Positions 33,610 through 44,164 of a stretch of 64,000 bases of DNA are shown here, piece by piece (position 1 is the first letter of the stretch; the number at the start of each line of letters is the position of its first letter). The DNA comes from Meghimatium bilineatum (taxonomy: Eukaryota; Mollusca; Gastropoda; Stylommatophora; Philomycidae): assembly GCA_034231615.1 (NCBI GenBank), contig CM067302.1, positions 13,010,820 through 13,074,819 of the forward strand, written 5' to 3'. Made by a program: the position numbers and the translations under genes. Below the pieces are notes generated by a model. The model did no database searches. It was not told where the DNA came from and saw nothing but the letters and a program-made list of their open reading frames with translations.

Positions 33610-34040
33610 TGAAGATGACAGACACTTCTTCTTCTTCTTTCCTTCTTCTTTTTGCCTTTACGGGTGTCGAGGGAGATACAAAGTTCTTGTTCTCGCTTTT
33701 CTAGCAGCTTCAGATAATGTTATTTGGTGTTCGTGTAATGTCTCTTTGATGTTGTCGATCCAGCGTACTCTAGGTCCACCCTTGGCTCTTCTTTCTGCTT
33801 CTCCTCTCTTCCTATGTGCTTTATAAACTAATGAATCACACGTCATTCTTTCCAGATGACCAAACCATTGTATCTGTTGGTTTTGTATGTATTGTAGAAT
33901 TGATATGACACCCACTCTTTATCTTATGACATCGTTTCTAATTCTGTGTCGTCTGGTCACTCCTGTGGCTTTTCTCAGACATCTCATCTCTGTTGTAACC
34001 AGTTGTCTCTTAAAAGACACAGAATGGCAGAGACTACCAC
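33610..34040 (-). mobile_element. LINE-2 C-terminal fragment
   Basis: The minus frame 33658-33915 reads SILQYIQNQQIQWFGHLERM, GEAERRAKGGPRVRWIDNIK and ETLHEHQITLSEAARKARTR. One frame upstream it gives TTEMRCLRKATGVTRRHRIR. The order CLRK.T, WFGHL.RM, GR.R.RW.DNI matches 35130-35460. One stop separates the two parts. Confidence 0.85.
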
Positions 34041-34044
34041 ACCG

Positions 34045-34245
34045 AAATCAATGAAATGGTTTTCAGGAATAAACTAGCGAACTCACTTCTACCTGCGCTG
34101 CATAATCTGTCATATATTAGCGAACTCACTTCTTCCTGCGCTGGATAATCTGTCATATATTAGCGAACTCACTTCTACCTGCGCTGCATAATCTGTCATT
34201 TATTAGCGAACTCACTTCTACCTGGTCTGAATAATCTGTCATATA
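34045..34245. repeat. Four copies of a 43-bp unit
   Basis: Unit TATTAGCGAACTCACTTCTA plus CCTGCGCTGCATAATCTGTCA, with small variants (TTCCTGCGCTGG, CCTGGTCTGAA). Short array next to a LINE-2 fragment. Confidence 0.88.
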
Positions 34246-34439
34246 TTGATATGGACAATTTTTCATATCATAACGCAGTAGCGCATGAAGACAAAATTCC
34301 CACTTCATCAAACACAAAACAGGAAAATATGACATGGCCTGCAAAAGAAAATGTATGTTTTTGCAGTAATAAATTCAAACCAGAGTTATTAGAAATTGTG
34401 AGACTGACGAAAACTCACAAAGACTTTTGAAGGCGAAGA

Positions 34440-35520
34440 CTTTTGTAATTAACGCAATTATCGCTGAGCATGGTCATACTTTTATTCGGCCACCATCTTA
34501 CCCCAAAAGCTGTAAAAACAACAGATGGAATGATTGAATCTTTTGAAATAAGATCAGGAGTAAGACAAGGATACGTGCTTTAACCTCTACTTTTCAACAT
34601 ATAAATGGACAGAATAAAAAAAACAAGCTCATATCAACAAAGAGGAAAACATTGCAAATAAACCTGATGAGGAACTTAATCATGAAATCTATGAACTATT
34701 ATTTGCGGATTATCAAAGTCTAATATACAAAGATTAGGAAACTTTCCAAAAACACATCAAGGCATTGCTGTTAGCATGTCAGAAGTAGAACATGAAAATT
34801 AATGTAGAAAAAAAACAGAAGTTATGAAAATTAGCAAGTATTCAACACCCATGAATATAACAATAGATAACACCAAAGTCAAAAAAGGCAAAGAATTTAA
34901 ATATCTAGGCAGCATTTTTTCCGAAGATGGAAGACTAGACAGAGAAATAGAAACACAGTGCCAGAAATCAAACACAGTGACTTACCAACTGTCACCAATA
35001 CTGTTTCACCCAAAGATCAAGGTGGAAATTAAAAAACAAATAATATAAACAATTTTTATACCAACACTGTGCTACCAATGTCAAACATGGTCTTTATCAG
35101 CCTCGCAGCAAAGAAAAATCGTTAATGTGAAATGAAGTGTCTGAGAAAAACTGCAATGGTTACCAAACTAGATAAAATAAGAAATGAAGAAATTAGGAAA
35201 AGAGTTGGTATAATATCATGTATCGTACATATTGAGAGACAGCAAGTAAAATGGTTCGGTCACCTTATGAGAATGAAGCCAAACCAAATATCAATAAGAG
35301 CATATAATACAAGAATATCCGGGCGTAAAGCGAAAGGTAGACCAAGAAAACGGTGGATAGAAAACATCAAGATAACCTTGAACAAACATGAACTAAATGC
35401 AACCTCGGCGACACATCTGCCTTGGAACGATCGCTTAAGCTCCCACCGCTACGCTTAACGGCAAGTGTGAATGCGATCAACAATCATTCACCTGGGGAAA
35501 GACAATAATAGTCAATACCA
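34440..35520 (+). mobile_element. LINE-2 reverse transcriptase and C-terminus, decayed
   Basis: Blocks in order over several frames: TTDGMIESFEIRSGVRQGYV with PLLFNI (reverse transcriptase), KINVEKKQKLWKLASI-like words, KGKEFKYLGSIFSEDGRLDR (34893-34952), FIPTLCYQCQTWSLS, MKCLRKTAMVTKLDKIRNEE, QQVKWFGHLMRMKPNQISIR and KGRPRKRWIENIKITLNKHE (35333-35392). The ORF ends at 35458. The 3' UTR CACCTGGGGAAAGACAATAA is shared with 1-167 and 51360-51435. At least four frameshifts or stops. Confidence 0.9.
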
Positions 35521-35639
35521 TTCACATCTCAATCCCACTGAACTTGTGTGGGTTGGAGTCAAAGGTCAAGTTGCCGCACTAAACAAGACTTTCAAACTTT
35601 GTGATGTAGCAAACACAATACGTGATGCCCTTGCACAAA

Positions 35640-36768
35640 TAGATATTTAGTACTGGAGACAAATAGATATTGAGTACTGGAGACAAATAGATATTTAGTA
35701 CTGGAGACAAATAGATATTTAGTACTGGAGACAAATAAATATTGAGTACTGGAGACAAATAGATATTGAGTACTGGAGACAAATAGATATTGAGTACTGG
35801 AGACAAATAGATATTGAGTACTGGAGACAAATAGATATTGAGTACTGGAGACAAATAGATATTGAGTACTGGAGACAAATAGATATTGAGTACTGGAGAC
35901 AAATAGATATTGAGTACTGGAGACAAATAGATGTTGAGTACTGGAGACAAATAGATATTGAGTACTGGAGACAAATATATATTGCGTACTGGTGACAAAT
36001 AGATATTGAGTACTGGAGACAAATAGATATTGAGTACTGGAGACAAATAGATATTGAGTACTGGAGACAAATAGATATTGAGTACTGGAGACAAATAGAT
36101 ATTGAGTACTGGAGACAAATAGATATTGAGTACTGGAGACAAATAGATATTTAGTACTGGAGACAAATAGATATTGAGTACTGGAGACAAATAGATATTT
36201 AGTACTGGAGACAAATAGATATTGAGTACTGGAGACAAATAGATATTGAGTACTGGAGACAAATAGATATTGAGTACTGGAGACAAATAGATATTGAGTA
36301 CTGGAGACAAATAGATGTTGAGTACTGGAGACAAATAGATATTGAGTACTGGAGACAAATAGATATTGAGTACTGGAGACAAATAGATATTGAGTACTGG
36401 AGACAAATAGATATTGAGTACTGGAGACAAATAGATGTTGAGTACTGGAGACAAATAGATATTGAGTACTGGAGACAAATAGATATTGAGTACTGGAGAC
36501 AAATAGATATTGAGTACTGGAGACAAATAGATATTGAGTACTGGAGACAAATAGATATTGAGTACTGGAGACAAATAGATATTGAGTACTGGAGACAAAT
36601 AGATATTGAGTACTGGAGACAAATAGATATTGAGTACTGGAGACAAATAGATATTGAGTACTGGAGACAAATAGATGTTGAGTACTGGAGACAAATAGAT
36701 ATTGAGTACTGGAGACAAATAGATATTGAGTACTGGAGACAAATAGATATTGAGTACTGGAGACACAT
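35640..36768. repeat. 24-bp minisatellite
   Basis: About 47 copies of AGATATTGAGTACTGGAGAC plus AAAT. The variant ATGTTGAG occurs at 35931, 36315, 36435 and 36675, at spacings of 384, 120 and 240 bp (16, 5 and 10 units), showing block-wise growth. Minus frames of 443, 415 and 189 codons are artefacts. Confidence 0.96.
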
Positions 36769-36769
36769 G

Positions 36770-37025
36770 TAATGAACATGTAATATTCAATAGGAAGAGG
36801 CATATTAGCAGCGAGATGGTTTGCAATTTTACCCAGCCCCGAACAGTAGTCGATCTTTACAAGTCTCCGGAAACTAAATAAAATAGTTGATGTGCCAATC
36901 TCAGCTGTTCCCATAACAACCAAATATCTAACAATATCACAGACTTATATAACAAATTCAACTGATACCTCATTGTTTTGCTTCTCAAAACATTGTATAT
37001 GCAGTTACTTATATTTATGTAATAA

Positions 37026-37077
<52 letters not shown>

Positions 37078-37140
37078 CCATTTTCAACACCGATGTCAGA
37101 AGAAAGCCATACGACTATTTGATCATCAAAGATCAAAACT
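36770..37140. repeat. No gene; CA / TA microsatellite at 37028-37078
   Basis: CA repeats of about 38 bp pass into TATATATATATA. The rest of the interval has no recognisable content. Confidence 0.85.
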
Positions 37141-37144
37141 GTTT

Positions 37145-37330
37145 TATATTCTCTTGATTCTTGATTAGAAACTGGCCTCACAGCATGTTGGGTATTCCCA
37201 TTAGTGCGCCGCCCTCTGTTTAAGCAGCCATCCGAGTCGATGGTATTTCGAGACTAATGTCGCCGAAACAGACGTCGACATCAGGGCACAACTCTGGCAC
37301 TTGCGACAGGTTTCTTTGTTGTTACGCCCA
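37145..37330 (+). mobile_element. Dispersed repeat H
   Basis: The longest copy of this family here: TTGATTAGAAACTGGCCTCA, CGCCGCCCTCTGTTTAAGCA, CGAGTCGATGGTATTTCGAG, CAGACGTCGACATCAGGGCA and GCGACAGGTTTCTTTGTTGT. It matches the minus-strand copy at 61895-62050 through its whole length. No tRNA boxes or clear tail, class unknown. Confidence 0.7.
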
Positions 37331-37417
37331 CCCACACCGTGCCCATAACTAGTTCAAGCACAACGTCGGCCTGTCGGAACAACATAGTAACTGTTATCGA
37401 AGGTTACGACTACGGGA

Positions 37418-37557
37418 TTGTATAGATGACATGCCATGAAGCTTCTATAAGAAGATAACCTCAATATTAAGGCATGTCATCTACTAAATTTTTCTGTTGC
37501 ATGGTTGGTTTGTCTATTGAGCCATTGGTGAGACCCACAGACGCATCCGCATGCGCA
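37418..37557 (-). mobile_element. Element K, 5' end fragment
   Basis: ATGACATGCCATGAAGCTTC, AAGATAACCTCAATATTAAG, TTCTGTTGCATGGTTGG and GGTGAGACCCACAGACGCAT match one end of element K, the end opposite its CCAA tail. The rest of K is absent. Confidence 0.8.
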
Positions 37558-37779
37558 ATGTTTTATATACACTCTGGATATAATTATAACTGTCTTACAT
37601 TTCCTGTTATTACTCGTATATATAGTTGGGACACACGATTGTATTCACAATTTTGTGTACAGATACATTTTTTGTGCATTTTCTAGTTTATAAAACATGA
37701 ATTTCTAAGTCCGTGCTGTGATGTGCATAGACTAACAGCGGAATATGGTTGCTATGCTTCAGGTAGGTGTCGTGATTGA

Positions 37780-38567
37780 TGTCAACATTGATGTGGAAAT
37801 TAACAATAGACTGGCAAAAGCTAGTGCTGTATTTGGCAGATTACGCAACAATGTATGGGACAGAAGAGGTATAAGAACAACCACCAAACTACAAGTATAT
37901 CATGCTGCTGTTATACCAACCTTACTATACGCCTGCGAAACGTGGACAGTGTATGCTAGACATGCAAGAAAGTTAAATCATTTCCATCTTACCTGCCTAC
38001 GTAAATTACTAAACATCCATTGGTGGGACAAAGTACCAGACTACGAGGTCTTGGAAAAATCAACCTCAATAAGCATCCACACAATACTTATGAAGGCGCA
38101 GGCACGCTGGGCAGGCCATCTTGTGCGTATGGAGAACTCGCGTTTGCCAAAACAAATATATTATGGAGAACTCAAGGCAGGATTTCAAAAAGCTGGTGGA
38201 CAGAAAAAGCGTTTCAAAGACACGCTCAAGTCATCCTTGAAACATCTTAACATTGACGTAGGCGCTTGGGAGAGCCTCGCTCAGGATAGAACAGCATGGC
38301 GTTACAGCATTAGAACGGGAGCACTAGCGGCAGAAGAATTCAGACAAGAAACTGCAAGACAGAAGCGGACACGTAGAAAAGAAAAAACATATCAACCTCA
38401 CACAGATACCTTCTATGGTTGTCAATTCTGTAAAATAACATTTTGTGCGCGCATTGGACTTGCTAGTCATTTAAAAACGCACTATTAACTTTATTATTTT
38501 ATTATTTATTGTTATTATTTTATTATTTATTGTTATTATTATTATGGTTGAGTTTCGGACGAACATC
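37780..38567 (+). mobile_element. LINE-7: 5'-truncated copy with an open C-terminal frame and zinc finger
   Basis: The open frame 37745-38488 (247 codons) is the longest non-repetitive one in the window. Its first dozen codons are flanking DNA. LINE sequence starts near VNIDVEINNRLAKASAVFG. Then come AAVIPTLLYACETWTVYARH, LRKLLNIHWWDKVPDYEVLE, QARWAGHLVRMENSRLPKQI, GGQKKRFKDTLKSSLKHLNI and a C-terminal C2H2 finger with Cys 226, Cys 229, His 242 and His 246. The tail is TTATTATTTATTG repeats. A perfect 15-bp duplication, AGGTGTCGTGATTGA, flanks it (37765-37779, 38568-38582). The reverse transcriptase itself is missing, so it cannot move itself. It is the least decayed LINE copy here. Confidence 0.92.
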
Positions 38568-38813
38568 AGGTGTCGTGATTGAGCTCATGTGATTAACATG
38601 TACTATGGAACGAATTATAGAGAACTGGATCGTACGGACATTTTGAAATCTTCACGAGAAAAAATACGGGAATATAAAATTAATAAAGTTGATGATTTAT
38701 TTTCCATGTCCAGAATAAAGGAACTGGACTTGTAATGCGGCGTTGCCAACATGAGCGTTACTGTGAGCTTTGTTGTTTGTTTGTCAACTAACAGAGAAAT
38801 GGAACTGTTATTC

Positions 38814-39003
38814 ATTGTGCGATGCTGGAAACCATTAAGTGAAGATCTGAGCACGTATGTCATTGAGGGATGGTAGAAACCCTCAAGTGAGATTAGAGCA
38901 CGTATGTCATTGTGGGATGGTAGCAACCCTCAAGTGGAGATCAGAGCAATTATGCCATCGTGGACTGGTGGAAACCCTCACGTGGAGATCAGAGCAGTTA
39001 TGG
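38814..39003. repeat. Four diverged copies of a unit of about 48 bp
   Basis: GATGGTAGAAACCCTCAAGT plus GAGATTAGAGCACGTATGTC and ATTGTGG, repeated with substitutions and an indel in the last copy. Low age resolution. No coding signal. Confidence 0.75.
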
Positions 39004-39067
39004 ACGTCTCTGGAGTGCAATGATGATGATCCGACAACCAACTATCGTTCTTTCTGTCTATGAGTTT

Positions 39068-39170
39068 GAATAATATTTTTATTCTTCAAGTTTAAATTAT
39101 CGTTTCTTTCTTGAGGAATTTAAATTACCGTTTCTTTCTTCGAGTTCAAATTAACGTCTCCTTCAATTTT
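39068..39170. repeat. Three copies of a unit of about 38 bp
   Basis: TTCTTCAAGTTTAAATTATC plus GTTTCTTTCTTGAGG and two variants. It directly precedes SINE-B. Confidence 0.7.
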
Positions 39171-39184
39171 TTCCCCCGCTGAAT

Positions 39185-39340
39185 ACGGATTTGTCCGGCC
39201 AGTGGCGCAAATATAACTGCGACACTACGCATTTCCATTTTCTGGACTACATCCTGCTGGAAATATAATAGGATCATGGCCCTGCTACAGGAGAAATTCA
39301 GCAGCAGTTTGAGAATATACGCTGAAGAAGAAGAACAATG
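39185..39340 (+). mobile_element. SINE-B copy, full 3' end
   Basis: GGCCAGTGGCGCAAATATAA, CGCATTTCCATTTTCTGGAC, TACATCCTGCTGGAAATATA, GCCCTGCTACAGGAGAAATT, AGTTTGAGAATATACGCTG, then GAAGAAGAAGAA tail. The best SINE-B copy for defining the 3' domain shared with SINE-A. Confidence 0.8.
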
Positions 39341-39619
39341 TTTTCCAAAATGCTATCAAACAAGACCAGGAAGTAGACTAATTATTTCTTTCATTTCCAC
39401 AAGATTTCATTACCTTGTTTTCAAACTGTTTAATCAAATTATCTTGATCCTCTGTTTTTGTTAGTGAATGCCAAGTGGACTAGACAGTTCGATTTGTAAG
39501 ATGCTCAATGTAATTGTACATGCATATTCATGAATGGTTTTCTTTGGTTTTCACAATCAGGCGGTGGCTGTCACAACATAGCGCTGAACCAAACACTTGT
39601 ATCCGATATATTACGTCTA

Positions 39620-39850
<231 letters not shown>

Positions 39851-40164
39851 AGCTATTTATCTTTCTATATACCAATCTATCTACCTATCTACATATTATT
39901 TTATCTATCAATCTATCTATTTTTATCTATAAACGTTTCATAGATTGGTTTATGGGCTATAACACATGTGTGTCGATTTAGAGGCATATGCTGTAATATT
40001 GTGACATCTCTGAGTTTTGGTAACTCCTCGAAAACAGACGAAATCTTTCCCTTGGATTAAATGAATTGCACATCGTGTAAATTCTGTCATCGGCATTGTG
40101 TGTATAAAAACTGTAACGGAATGAACAATCAGCGACTGGAACAAAGATCTTCCAACTGAATTAA

Positions 40165-40260
40165 TTAGGACTCCATTCGTTACGTTTTTGATTATTGTTG
40201 AGCTTTCGGTTTTTCACTATTTACATACTTGGAATCGCATGAAAATAAAATTAGTCAATG
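40165..40260. mobile_element. Foldback MITE J, partial
   Basis: CGTTACGTTTTTGATTATTG, CACTATTTACATACTTGGAA and TCGCATGAAAATAAAATTAG match one arm and the centre of the foldback family. Confidence 0.6.
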
Positions 40261-40384
40261 CATCTCCAGGTATCTAAATATGACCAATCGAAAGCCCAAC
40301 AACTGCTCCGTCTTGTCAACTGACAATTCTAGATAGCATTTCTTACTGGAGACGATCGTCAATGCACATAGACAAAATGGCTTA

Positions 40385-40560
40385 ATTTTTGCAGGTGACG
40401 GGAACTGAACAAGGTCCGTTCTAGAATCACCGAAAACGGAAAACTTGTTTACATGTGTTGCAAAGCCCTTAGGTGATCCTAAAACGGACCTGTTCAATTC
40501 CCTTCACCTGTAAGAATTATTTTCATTTATCCGCATGCTTCCTACTTGAATTTATAAAAT
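40385..40560. repeat. Inverted repeat G with tRNA-B-box-like arms
   Basis: GCAGGTGACGGGAACTGAAC and GGTCCGTTCTAGAATCACC at 40392-40432 are inverted at 40472-40512 (GGTGATCCTAAAACGGACCT then GTTCAATTCCCTTCACCTG). The loop is about 40 bp. Single-arm relatives occur at 48165-48270 and 48535-48620, each followed by a GGATAAAT flank. GTTCAATTCCC resembles a pol III B box, so the arms may come from an old SINE. Confidence 0.65.
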
Positions 40561-41560
40561 GGCTTAAACACTTCCTCAGACAGATACCTGGCTACACATA
40601 GCGTATGCTATACATACCCTGCCACAAATAATTCATCACGAGAACCGCTGGCCATGATTTCAGATACTCACTACCAAGTAATCGACCTCAATCTGTGACC
40701 GATACTCAGAAATCTTACATAAGCGACACCAGAAAATCGGCATCGATTTAATGCGCGCATGATCACTTGTAAAGGTCGAACCATCGTAAGCACGAAACAA
40801 ATCCAAATCTTAATACTTGTTACGTGTTACTATTGTGTTCTTGATATTTCCATCTCGATGTTTTTCAAGCATTCAACGAGTGTTGGATTAATTATTTCGT
40901 TTCTTGTGTGTACATGTTTTTGAAAGTTCTTATACACTGAACACAGTGAGTTTTGTAAATGTTTTAAATATCTTTTCTTCCCGAAGTTTTAATATATGGT
41001 TAATGTTGCAGAGAAATAAGACAGATAATAGAGGGTATTGCTTGTAATATAAAACTGATAAATGGATCGTTATAAATGACATATCAACAAATTATGACAG
41101 AACAATAACAAGATATTGAGATTGTCAAAGAAAGTGGTTGAAAAATATACAGATAATTATATTGAACAAGTAAGGATGTGTTACATTACCTACCAATACT
41201 AATTAAATACGGAAGAAAACAACTATAATAAGAAGAAAAAAGTCGAAAACAATGGACGTTTCGATCATAAGATCTTCGTCAGAAGAGACAGTAATATAAC
41301 GGCAGATAATACTGAAATATATTATTTTCAAGCGTCACTTACAAACTGTATCTGTTCTGGGGCATTTTGGTAATTATAGGTGCGAGGGGAGGTGACTAAA
41401 GATGACGAATAGGAAGATAGGCAGATCTATAGGTATGTAAGTTGGTAGGAAGGTTGTTTAATTTGTTAGTTGGTTGGTTTGCTGTTTGGATGGCTGGTAT
41501 GTTGGATGGTTGGATTGAGTTGTTGATTGGTAGAATATTTAATTTGTTGATTGTTTCATC
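40561..41560. other. About 1 kb with no gene; hammerhead-like motif at 41255-41282
   Basis: No coding or tandem signal. On the minus strand at 41255-41282 the order is CTGACGA, A, stem GATC-TTAT-GATC, GAAACGTC. The CTGANGA and GAAA boxes are intact with a 4-bp stem II between them. A convincing stem I is not visible. Confidence 0.45.
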
Positions 41561-41580
41561 GGTTTGTTTGATTGTTTAAC

Positions 41581-41815
41581 TAGTTGGTTGGTTGGTTTTT
41601 TGCTAGAATTGCGGGCTTGTTGGTTGGTTGGTTTTTTGCTAGAATTGCGGGCTTGTTGGTTGGTTGGTTTTTTGCTAGAATTGCGGGCTTGTTGGTTGGT
41701 TTGTTTTTTGCTAGAATTGCGGGCTTGTTGGTTGGTTGGTTTTTTGCTAGAATTGCGGGCTTGTTGGTTGGTTGGTTTTTTGCTAGAATTGCGGGCTTGT
41801 TGGTTGCTTGGTTAA
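41581..41815. repeat. 36-bp minisatellite containing TTGG
   Basis: Six copies of TTTTTTGCTAGAATTGCGGG plus CTTGTTGGTTGGTTGG. Near-perfect identity suggests recent growth. It encodes CWLVGFLLELRA repeats on the plus strand, an artefact of the 36-bp period. It lies 200 bp from the long TTGG tract. Confidence 0.95.
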
Positions 41816-42016
41816 GAACCGTCAGGGAATACACAGGTACTACAACTATTTAATTTTGCTGGATAATTTTTCCAACACTCTTTGAAAGTCTCCGATCGTT
41901 GTTTCACTTAAGGTAAATGTAGGATACAATGCAATGTTATGCACGTTTGATCACGGAAGCAGGTTCCTAGCTCTTGATAACTTTGTTACAATCATTAAAT
42001 ATGATACATTTTTTGC

Positions 42017-42310
42017 TGGTTGGTTGGTTGGTTGGTTGGTTGGTTGGTTGGTTGGTTGGTTGGTTGGTTGGTTGGTTGGTTGGTTGGTTGGTTGGTTGGT
42101 TGGTTGGTTGGTTGGTTGGTTGGTTGGTTGGTTGGTTGGTTGGTTGGTTGGTTAGTTGGTTGGTTAGTTGGTTGGTTGGTTGGTTGGTTGGTTGGTTGGT
42201 TGGTTAGTTGGTTGGTTGGTTGGTTGGTTGGTTGGTTGGTTGGTTGGTTGGTTGGTTGGTTAGTTGGTTGGTTGGTTGGTTGGTTGGTTGGTTGGTTGGT
42301 TAGTTGGTTG
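42017..42310. repeat. TTGG tract of about 290 bp at the tail end of element K
   Basis: About 73 tetranucleotides with a few TTAG interruptions, continuous with element K at 42311. In the other K copies the same position holds only a few CCAA units, so this is a strong copy-specific expansion. Runs of GGTT have the potential to form two-tetrad G-quadruplexes. The WLVG and NQPT frames are artefacts. Confidence 0.97.
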
Positions 42311-42915
42311 GTTGCTGATCCAGCGGTCAATGGGCTCATGCCCTTTGAACTAATGCCATTAAATAATATGTTGCTGGGAAGTCTCTGGATTTTCAGCCCA
42401 CCCCAGGGCAGAGCCGGAGAATAACTATCACATCTCCAGGAAGGTAGGTTTCAACCTATGCACTGCTCCTAACCAATGTAGCCAAGATAGGGTTCACTGT
42501 GCTCATTCCCCGCCACCAATTGACTACTGGTTATGCCGAACTTCTCTATTGCTCCAGGCATGCAACCACATGTTAAAGGCTAAAGGATTGTCACGTCCTG
42601 AGTCACTGTGCCTCTATGATGGGTTTCAGCCATAGGAAAAAAACAGTGGTGTCTGTTTCCTCCTCCCCAGTACTGCACAGTACATCCCTGGCTCCCTCCC
42701 AACCACAGAGGGTGCATACATATATATTCAGGTAAACATGAAACACATTTCAACAACAAAATAAAAGCATAACTGTATAGATGACGAGCCATGAAGCTTC
42801 TCTAAGAAGATAATCTCAATATAACGGCATGTCATCCACCAAGGTTTTCTGTTGCATGGGTGGTATGTCTAGTGGGTCATTGGTGAGACCCACAGACGCA
42901 ACCACATGCGTACAT
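42311..42915 (-). mobile_element. Element K copy with expanded tail
   Basis: From GCTGATCCAGCGGTCAATGG, through CAGCCCACCCCAGGGCAGAG, CCCCGCCACCAATTGACTAC, CACTGTGCCTCTATGATGGG and GGGTGCATACATATATATTC, to GACGCAACCACATGCG. It is collinear with the copy at 16941-17557. Flanks ATACATTTTTTG (about 42003) and TACATATATTTG (about 42916) may be a worn duplication. Confidence 0.85.
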
Positions 42916-43021
42916 ATATTTGTAAATCTCTCTTACTGTTGCTCGTCTTGCATTCTATGACTTCCTTATTCCTCCATTACCGATGTATGTTTTTGAAAAG
43001 TACCCGTCTCATTAAACATTT

Positions 43022-43258
43022 ATCCATGACCGGTACCCAGTAAAGACCTGTGTACAGAAAGTAAACATGACCTGAAATGCAATTTCTGTATTTTGTTCAT
43101 GCATTTAGTTATCTTTCCTTTAATTATTTTGGCATGCGACTCCAAATATATAAATAGTGACAAACCAAAAATATTACAATAATAAAAAACGTAACGAATG
43201 AAGGCTTTTTTACTTTCTGTACAGATGCTTTTACTGCCGATGGTCTCGATTTATAAAG
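43022..43258. mobile_element. Foldback MITE J, best terminal repeats
   Basis: The left end CCCAGTAAAGACCTGTGTAC and AGAAAGTAAACA is matched in inverted form by TTTTTACTTTCTGTACAGAT and GCTTTTACTGCCGATGGTC at the right, about 35 bp. The centre is GCGACTCCAAATATATAAAT. No frame of note. Non-autonomous DNA-element-like structure, superfamily unknown. Confidence 0.75.
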
Positions 43259-43259
43259 G

Positions 43260-43574
43260 TGAGCTGTTTAAAAGCCTGCTTCAAACATTTTTCTCAATGA
43301 TTGTCCTGGATCTGCGTACATTATCTATAACTATTTTTCAACTCTGACAATTATCAACAACCAAGATGTAAATTTAATTAGTCAAACGTGACAAATTAAA
43401 ATTAGTGTAGGCATTTCCCGTAGAAAGGAAATCGATTTGTTTAAGAAATATGTCAATTGTAGCCGTTTCAAGCTCACGAGAATTATCATTGTTGGTTTTT
43501 GAGAGGTTAGCATCAGGTACGTTCGTAAGTAACTTTCTGTGATATGACTCGGCAAAGTATGTAGCATCTATCTC
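43260..43574. other. No gene seen
   Basis: Two overlapping minus frames of 61-67 codons without recognisable motifs. No repeats. Confidence 0.55.
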
Positions 43575-44045
43575 CACATCGAATGTTCGACTTTGTAGAT
43601 ATTCAACATATTTTCACATCGAATGTTCGACTTTGTAGATATTCAACATATTTTCACATCAAATGTTCGACGTTGTAGATATTCAACATATTTTCACATC
43701 AAATGTTCGACTTTGTAGATATTCAACATATTTTCACATCGAATATTTGACTTTGTAGATATTCAACATATTTTCACATCGACTATTTGACTTTGTAAAT
43801 ATTCAACATATTTTCACATCGACTATTTGACTTTGTAGATATTCAACATATTTTCACATCGACTATTTGACTTTGTAGGTATTCAACATATTTTCACATC
43901 GAATGTTCGACGTTGTAGATATTCAACATATTTTCACATCGAATATTCGACTTTGTAGATATTCAACATAATTTCACATCGAATATCTGACGTTGTAGAT
44001 ATTCAACATATTTTCACATCTAATATTCGACGTTGTACATACTCA
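43575..44045. repeat. 40-bp minisatellite with internal palindrome
   Basis: About twelve copies of TTTTCACATCGAATGTTCGA plus CTTTGTAGATATTCAACATA. TCGAATGTTCGA is a 5-bp inverted repeat with a 2-bp spacer. Units alternate between ATGTTCGA and CTATTTGA forms in runs. Confidence 0.93.
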
Positions 44046-44164
44046 ACATATTCTATCTCCTATCTGGAACAGTTCAAGTAACATCTCGACACCTGACGTT
44101 GTATTTAACTGCTCTGCAAAGCTTAACCATATATTTCTATTGCATGCAAGTATTTTTCTCCACA

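Noticed and set aside
35579..36923. Minus-strand frames of 415 and 443 codons with NIYLSPVL or FVSSTQYL repeats
   Set aside because: Explained by a 24-bp tandem repeat. Three frames are open together and the flanks are non-coding.
42017..42310. Interstitial telomere-like sequence in the TTGG tract
   Set aside because: The unit is TTGG, not TTAGGG, and it is the tail of element K.
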